DNA of 64,000 nt from JAFGDI01 sp963662515 (GTDB lineage: Bacteria > Planctomycetota > Phycisphaerae > Sedimentisphaerales > SM23-30): assembly GCA_963662515.1 (NCBI GenBank), contig OY759675.1:3472001-3536000 (forward strand), given 5' to 3'. Position 1 is the first letter of the stretch; each line of letters begins with the position of its first letter. The notes beneath the pieces were generated by a model. It made no database searches. It saw only the letters and a program-made list of their open reading frames with translations, and had not been told where the DNA came from. The position numbers and the translations under genes were made by a program. Shown piece after piece: positions 59,513 through 64,000 of this stretch.

Positions 59513-61390
59513 TCAATTACTTAATTCGCCGCCAGCAGAAAAATCTCTGCCCTTAACCTCAAAACTATACCGGGCGGCCAGTGCTCTTTTGCCAGCCACT
59601 TTATCTTCCATTGATATCACTATCTGATACTTACCTGCCTTAAGCTGGGGTATCTTGAACGGACCACGCAGGAAAAAGTCCTTACGCTTATTATACGAAG
59701 GAGTATCTACCACATCATCACTTACCTGCTGCAAAACATTCAGGCTGGAATCAAAAAGAGTTATCTCGGCATGCAGACTGGTAGAATATTTACCTTCATC
59801 ATCCTGCATATATTGATAATTTTCGAGTTCGCAATAAATTAACACTTCGCAGGCATTGCCCGCTTCTAAATAATTTTTTGCTATCTCCTGATACTGGCCG
59901 AAATTATCTACTCTGGAACACACCTTAAAAGTTGAGATTTTCAGATCAGCCTTATTAGCAATCTTATCCTGCAATGAACGAATAGCACTAAGGGCACTGT
60001 TTGCTACCATCGGGTCATTACTGCTGGTAAGTTGAGAGCTTAATATTGTAGCGCGTGCCAGAGCAATACTATCGCGTTGTTTTTCTATAGGGATCATATC
60101 AAGCTCTTGCAACGCTCTGTCATGCTCGCCCCGAGCGGCATAAGCATAACGCAATGCCATCTGCAGATCAACATTATCAGGGTCTTTGCGTAAAAGTCTT
60201 TCCAGATTAACGGCAAGCTCATCGACATTAGTAATGCCAGTCTGGGCCTGCAGAACCGGAGCATATTCAGCCCTGGCCTGAATAACCTGACTATCTGGTG
60301 TAACCTGCACATTATTAACTGGCATACTGGCTAACTGACTGTTAATTGTAGCTGCGGGCGTAGAATTTCCGCCAGCATAAAAGACCGGAGTATTGGCCGG
60401 ATTACCATCCAATCTGGGTAAAGCATAACCGTTTGTTGACGGCTGTGACTGGTTGCCATAATTCCCCTGATTATTTGTTAATGTCGGCTGTGTTACCTGA
60501 ACCTGCTGCCAGCTATTCACCTCACCAGCCGCTGCGTACATGCCTGGCTGTTGAAGACCTCGTGTCATAGTTGAGTTAGCGGCATCAGCCGGAACTTGTC
60601 CGTTAACAGTTATGCCAGTAACCCTGGCGGCTTTGATCAATGGCTGGCTGACAACCGGCTGGGCGTAACCCCCATTAATTGTGTTTGACTGAACGACCGG
60701 CTGAACACTCGCCGGCAAAGGAGGTAAGGCCAACTGATCCGGGCGATATTGTTGGCCCTGAGCCACGGTCTGATATTCCATCTGCTGCTGTTGACTATCA
60801 GGCCGATACCTGGCTTCAACATCATTTAAGGCTGACTGACCGTTATCATAACCAGAATTAACTCCTGAAGGTGAAGTGTAACCCGAGAATTGCCGGTCAT
60901 TATCGGCATCCTTACCATCTCTGGCCAATCCGGCATTATGGTAACCCTCCTGCTGCCTGGCTACCGGCCTTGCATCATCTGGCAACTCTATAGAGACAAA
61001 ACCATCCTGGTCAGCTCTGGGATCTGAAGGGTTATAATACTGATATGTTTTTGTCTTACGCGGGGTTTCTCGCTCTTGAACCTGAGCTATTGGCTGTTCT
61101 TGATAAGATAATGCATCTCCGGCTGGATTCCGATTCGCGGATGAACGCTTGTTCATCCGCGAATTGAAGTTCCATTCCTTCATCTCCTGATAATCGTCAG
61201 AGATCTGAGGGCCAACTGAACCGTTTTCTCCCGAGTAGCTGCCTACTCTATTCAGATCGCCATCTCTGTAACCACCAGCCCGGGTATGAACCGAACCTAC
61301 AGGAGCACATCCTCCGGAAAACATTATATTGAATATCGATAACGCCGCCGTTAGCTTAACAGCCCGGCGGACTAATCTCTGCTCTGCCAT
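59513..61390 (-). CDS. Gln-rich lipoprotein with TPR-like segment and C-terminal beta domain
   Basis: A 625-residue protein with a lipoprotein signal and lipobox SGGC (Cys28); GGAGG is 5 nt before the ATG. The middle (about 60-385) is low-complexity, rich in Gln, Asn, Pro and Tyr, and likely extended. A TPR-like pair of helices occurs around 390-450 (RLLRKDPDNVDLQMALRYAYAARGEHDRALQELDM). The C-terminus (about 480-610; EVLIYCELENYQYMQDDEGKYSTSLHAEITLFD) looks like an all-beta domain. I do not recognise a characterised family. It is likely outer-membrane anchored and co-transcribed with acpS, with no functional link evident. Confidence 0.8.
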   Translation of the reverse strand: MAEQRLVRRAVKLTAALSIFNIMFSGGCAPVGSVHTRAGGYRDGDLNRVGSYSGENGSVGPQISDDYQEMKEWNFNSRMNKRSSANRNPAGDALSYQEQPIAQVQERETPRKTKTYQYYNPSDPRADQDGFVSIELPDDARPVARQQEGYHNAGLARDGKDADNDRQFSGYTSPSGVNSGYDNGQSALNDVEARYRPDSQQQQMEYQTVAQGQQYRPDQLALPPLPASVQPVVQSNTINGGYAQPVVSQPLIKAARVTGITVNGQVPADAANSTMTRGLQQPGMYAAAGEVNSWQQVQVTQPTLTNNQGNYGNQSQPSTNGYALPRLDGNPANTPVFYAGGNSTPAATINSQLASMPVNNVQVTPDSQVIQARAEYAPVLQAQTGITNVDELAVNLERLLRKDPDNVDLQMALRYAYAARGEHDRALQELDMIPIEKQRDSIALARATILSSQLTSSNDPMVANSALSAIRSLQDKIANKADLKISTFKVCSRVDNFGQYQEIAKNYLEAGNACEVLIYCELENYQYMQDDEGKYSTSLHAEITLFDSSLNVLQQVSDDVVDTPSYNKRKDFFLRGPFKIPQLKAGKYQIVISMEDKVAGKRALAARYSFEVKGRDFSAGGELSN

Positions 61391-61538
61391 AGAGGCCTCC
61401 GTGCATCAGGAAATATTTTCCCTGGTAAGAACCAAACAATCCATTGTTCTGACGGCTTATTATCGCTGACAGATCATTTTCTGCCAAAAAATCACTCCCA
61501 TTAAGAGAAATAAGTTCCGATAACAGTAACCATTATCT

Positions 61539-61566
61539 ATTTTAACACTAATATTATTGATTGCAA
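61539..61566 (-). promoter_or_regulatory. Candidate promoter of the lipoprotein-acpS operon
   Basis: On the minus strand TTGCAA (61566-61561) and TAAAAT (61544-61539) with 16-nt spacing, giving a leader of about 145 nt. Moderate match. Confidence 0.45.
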
Positions 61567-61817
61567 ACCTTTTTCACTCTAAAATTCTTTCTTTTTTTCA
61601 GTCATAACCTCATACCGGCCGATAAAGTCGTTTTTTATAGGTCCTTTATTTTCATTAACTAAAATAGCCTTGAGATAATCATTACCTATTTTTACAATCA
61701 TTTCAAAGATACCTAAAAGATTATTCGTAAATACCAATTATTCACACCTAAACCCTAAATACAGACCGAGACAGTGGCATATTTTTAACCATGACCAGGT
61801 AATACCTAATTTAAAAC

Positions 61818-61848
61818 AAAAAAAACCGGAACAAAGCCGGTTTTTTTT
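61818..61848 (-). terminator. Terminator of the COG1579 gene
   Basis: AAAAACCGG - AACAAAG - CCGGTTTTT. On the minus strand the stem is followed by a long T-run, 34 nt after the stop codon. Confidence 0.85.
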
Positions 61849-61881
61849 GTTTCTATTGTTTTGCAAAATACTAAAACAAGA

Positions 61882-62598
61882 TCAGTGTCCTGTTTTCATA
61901 AAAAGAATTCGACCGCAGCTTGGGCAGGTTCTAACCTCATCTCTGGTAAGAAGCCGATTAACTAATTCCAAAGGAACACCCATATAGCAACCACTGCAAA
62001 TCCTGTCTTTTTCGGTGATTTCCGACATCACATCGCCATCATTGCGTTCAGCGAGCCGTTCAAAAATATCTTTTAACTTTGGATCGAGTTTAGAAGACAA
62101 TTGCTCTTTGCGTTCTTCGAGCCTGTCGATATCTAACTGAATATCACCCCGGGTAGCCTCAATATCACTCAATATCAATGCCAGGTTTTCTTCCTCAACT
62201 TTAACCTGAGCTTCTGTTTCAACAATCAATTTTTGCTTAGATTCAACTTCCATCAGCAACTGCAAAAGTTGCTCTTCCAACTTGGAAAGATCAGCCTTAT
62301 CAGTATTTATGCGAGAAAGCACTGAACTGTATTCTTTATTGGTTCTGGCAGTATTCAGAGCTACTCGCATCTTCGCAATATCTTCATCACGGCTTTTGCG
62401 TTCCAGGTCCTGCCTGTCATACTCCATGCGAGTATTTCTGATCTGCTCTTTCTGGGCTAAAATAGAATCCTGAAGCTGCTTGATCTTATTTTGCTGTCTC
62501 AGTAGTGTCTGGTTAGCCTTCTTGAGCTTCGCTCGAGCGTTTCTTAACTCATTTTCTACTGCCTGAAGGTCAACCAGCGAACTTAAAACAGGACCCAT
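61882..62598 (-). CDS. COG1579 coiled-coil protein with C4 zinc ribbon
   Basis: A 238-residue protein: a long coiled coil (about residues 8-180, heptad-rich with many Leu, Gln and Lys) and a C-terminal zinc ribbon with two CxxC pairs, CSGC and CPSC (about residues 200-230), of the zf-RING_7 type. Members of COG1579 are widespread; their role is not settled (some act in chromosome or secretion systems, and the CdsZ type is a chaperone-like protein). The length is usual. It begins with AGGAGA upstream. It stands alone. Confidence 0.82.
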   Translation of the reverse strand: MGPVLSSLVDLQAVENELRNARAKLKKANQTLLRQQNKIKQLQDSILAQKEQIRNTRMEYDRQDLERKSRDEDIAKMRVALNTARTNKEYSSVLSRINTDKADLSKLEEQLLQLLMEVESKQKLIVETEAQVKVEEENLALILSDIEATRGDIQLDIDRLEERKEQLSSKLDPKLKDIFERLAERNDGDVMSEITEKDRICSGCYMGVPLELVNRLLTRDEVRTCPSCGRILFMKTGH

Positions 62599-62888
62599 GG
62601 CATCTCCTATCTACTTGTTTTGCAAAGTCTTATATTATAGTCTCTTCCTGACAGTCAATCTTGACCATGACTGCCACTAAATTCAGTTTAGAACAGAAAT
62701 TATCTGTTTATTCGGGCATAAATGCAAGTATAAAATATCCGCCACATTGATTTTTAATGAATGAAGCGGAATATACAGCCAATAAAATACAAGATATTCA
62801 GCGGTTAAATCAGCGGTAAAACTGGTGCAATTATGGTAGTCGCAATTTTCTTCTTGCCGAATATATCATTCTTAAATATAAATAGTTA
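62599..62888. other. Divergent intergenic region
   Basis: About 290 bases between the COG1579 gene and the DUF167-folK-nfu operon. A short direct repeat (CAGCGGTTAAAT/CAGCGGTAAA) occurs near 62800. No promoter pair at good spacing was found and no gene. Confidence 0.35.
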
Positions 62889-63182
62889 ATGATATCGATC
62901 CAACAAGAACCAGAAGCCTGCCTACTGACCATAAAGGCCGTCCCCGGCAGTAGCCGGACCCAGATCGGGGGACTGCTTGGCGATGCTGTTAAGATAAATG
63001 TTGCAGCGGCCCCAGAGAAAGGCAAAGCCAATAAAGAATTAGTCAAATATCTGGCTAAAATTCTGGATATATCAAAATCTTCCATTACAATAGTTGCAGG
63101 CGAGAAGGACCACCGCAAGGTAGTCAGACTGGCGAATGTCAAAAAGGAAAAACTGGAGTCTGTGCTGACAGAGTTTTTATGA
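62889..63182 (+). CDS. DUF167 (YggU) family protein
   Basis: A 97-residue protein matching DUF167/YggU: LTIKAVPGSSRTQIGG near the start and AAPEKGKANKELVKYLAKIL in the middle, with the conserved ...SITIVAGEKDHRKVVRL. The fold is a small alpha/beta protein of unknown role, common in bacteria and archaea. Its stop overlaps the folK start (ATGA), so it is the first gene of the operon. No Shine-Dalgarno. Confidence 0.88.
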   Translation: MISIQQEPEACLLTIKAVPGSSRTQIGGLLGDAVKINVAAAPEKGKANKELVKYLAKILDISKSSITIVAGEKDHRKVVRLANVKKEKLESVLTEFL

Positions 63183-63667
63183 TAAACACTGAAAAAACAA
63201 TAGCTTATATTGCATTAGGCAGTAATCTGGGTAATCGCGGGGGCAATATCAACAAAGCCCTGGCATATCTGGAAGCCGTCAGCGGCCTGGAATTGGTAAA
63301 AATATCGAGCATTATAGAAACCATACCTCAGGGCGGCCCGGAAGGTCAGGGAATGTATTTCAACGCTATTTGCAAAATAGCCACAGAACTTACCCCCTGG
63401 GAATTGCTCGATGTACTGTTGGAAACAGAAAATCGGCTTGGGCGTATTCGTACAGAAAAAAATGGACCAAGGACTATCGACCTTGATATACTCCTCTATA
63501 ACAACGAAATAATCCGGCAAGGCGATCAGCTGATAATACCGCACCCGCGTATGACCAGCCGGCGTTTTATTCTGGAACTTATGGCAGAAATAGCCCCGGA
63601 AGTAGTTCATCCGGAACTAAATGCCAGCATGATAGAACTGCTTGACAAATATGATAATGGAGAATAA
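63179..63667 (+). CDS. folK: 2-amino-4-hydroxy-6-hydroxymethyldihydropteridine diphosphokinase
   Basis: A 162-residue HPPK. IAYIALGSNLGNRGGNI, the family start, and GPRTIDLDILLYNN with the Mg2+-binding Asp residues are both intact, as is the substrate-binding PHPRMTSRRFIL. It transfers pyrophosphate from ATP to 6-hydroxymethyl-7,8-dihydropterin in folate synthesis. The start overlaps the previous stop by 4 nt and the next gene starts 6 nt after its stop. folP is not in the window. Confidence 0.96.
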   Translation: MINTEKTIAYIALGSNLGNRGGNINKALAYLEAVSGLELVKISSIIETIPQGGPEGQGMYFNAICKIATELTPWELLDVLLETENRLGRIRTEKNGPRTIDLDILLYNNEIIRQGDQLIIPHPRMTSRRFILELMAEIAPEVVHPELNASMIELLDKYDNGE

Positions 63668-63673
63668 ATCAAA

Positions 63674-63910
63674 ATGACAGAAAAGACATTTGAACAAAGG
63701 GTTCAGGACAGTATCGACACAATACGCCCTATGCTGCAGAATGATGGCGGGGATTGCGAATTAGTAGCGATCGAAGGTAATGTAGTTAAGATCCGCTTCA
63801 GAGGTGCATGCCAGGGCTGTCCGGGTGCCGCTATGACACTGAAGATGGGCATCGAACGCAGATTGCGTGAAGATATACCAGAGATCGAAGAAGTAGTAGC
63901 TGTAAGATAA
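63674..63910 (+). CDS. NifU C-terminal domain (Nfu-type) Fe-S scaffold protein
   Basis: A 78-residue Nfu domain alone: MLQNDGGDCELVAI and the CxxC motif CQGCPG (Cys46 and Cys49) are diagnostic. As a dimer it holds a [4Fe-4S] cluster through the CxxC and hands it to target enzymes. The genes here with Fe-S clusters (LeuC, the ASKHA protein) are possible clients in general. It follows folK by 6 nt and closes the operon. Confidence 0.95.
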   Translation: MTEKTFEQRVQDSIDTIRPMLQNDGGDCELVAIEGNVVKIRFRGACQGCPGAAMTLKMGIERRLREDIPEIEEVVAVR

Positions 63911-63919
63911 AGAAATCAT

Positions 63920-63987
63920 CAGGAGTTCAGTTTCAGTCTTTCGTACTAATTATAGTATCTATGTCTGAAACTGAACTCCTGTTTTTT
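63920..63987 (+). terminator. Terminator of the DUF167-folK-nfu operon
   Basis: A perfect 17-bp stem, CAGGAGTTCAGTTTCAG (63920-63936) with its complement at 63965-63981, a 28-nt loop, and six T after it. It lies 9 nt after the nfu stop. Confidence 0.93.
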
Positions 63988-64000
63988 GATAATCATGACC

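Larger units (their letters stand above)
61391..61881. other. Intergenic region with lipoprotein promoter and zinc-ribbon gene terminator
   Basis: No gene found. It contains the candidate lipoprotein promoter (61539-61566) and the terminator at 61818-61848. The rest (61600-61815) is A/T-rich with no feature I can support. Confidence 0.5.

Noticed and set aside
1..64000. CRISPR array, prophage, rRNA or toxin-antitoxin genes
   Set aside because: I found no regularly spaced repeat-spacer pattern, phage structural genes, rRNA segments or convincing small two-gene toxin module in the window.

Overview
The window looks like chromosomal DNA of an anaerobic, polysaccharide-degrading, Gram-negative member of the Planctomycetota, probably near the class Phycisphaerae. 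This placement is inferred from gene content: an exosortase/exopolysaccharide locus, a secreted Cys-type sulfatase, a LamG-GH43-dockerin protein, lipid A and heptose genes, a DUF4914 protein, a 2Fe-2S/ASKHA corrinoid activator and a corrinoid protein. No rRNA is present to confirm it. Base composition is moderate and even. Several genes start without a Shine-Dalgarno sequence. Layout: 1-7.6 kb holds a YcjX/YcjF-type pair (the first gene is cut by the window edge), a PAS-GGDEF diguanylate cyclase, a 2Fe-2S/ASKHA protein with a small Cys-rich companion, and a chemoreceptor. 7.6-8.1 kb is a decayed IS1634-type transposase. 8.2-15 kb is amino-acid biosynthesis: a divergent Rrf2 regulator and cysK-transsulfuration operon, then leuA, leuC and leuD on the minus strand. 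leuA is preceded by an unlisted 37-codon leader peptide ending in a run of Leu codons that overlaps a terminator, so it is probably controlled by attenuation. A nested inverted-repeat element of about 190 bp lies between leuC and leuD. 15.4-20.4 kb carries a cupin, a methyltransferase and an lpxK-hldE-gmhB-like lipid A/heptose operon. 20.7-23.2 kb is an AraC regulator and a GH43 arabinanase. 23.4-31.3 kb is a full Pho module in one direction: phoB, phoR, pstS, pstC, pstA, pstB, phoU. Both phoB and pstS are preceded by 7-bp repeats at exact 11-nt spacing, which are convincing Pho boxes. 31.4-37.5 kb (minus strand) holds a DUF4914 P-loop protein with a long leader containing a small ORF, ribosomal protein S1, an XRE-cupin regulator and a TcdA-like E1 protein. 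37.5-48.3 kb is a minus-strand exopolysaccharide/exosortase operon: Wza-like lipoprotein, exosortase, EpsI-like protein, a 1665-residue TPR protein and a Wzz/BY-kinase. 48.7-53.7 kb has a NeuD-like acyltransferase, an orphan OppC permease, a corrinoid protein, a CDP-alcohol phosphatidyltransferase and a sulfatase. 53.8-58.7 kb (minus) has the LamG-GH43-dockerin protein, an orphan RnfD/NqrB-like membrane protein and a BshB1-like deacetylase. The end holds tRNA-Thr(UGU), acpS, a Gln-rich lipoprotein, a COG1579 zinc-ribbon protein and a DUF167-folK-nfu operon. The most interesting signals are regulatory: the leu attenuator, the matched Pho boxes, a recurring pattern of promoters placed so that the transcript would start at or next to the ATG (leuA leader, phoB, lpxK), and the uORF-bearing leader of the DUF4914 gene. 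I found no CRISPR array, prophage or defence island.
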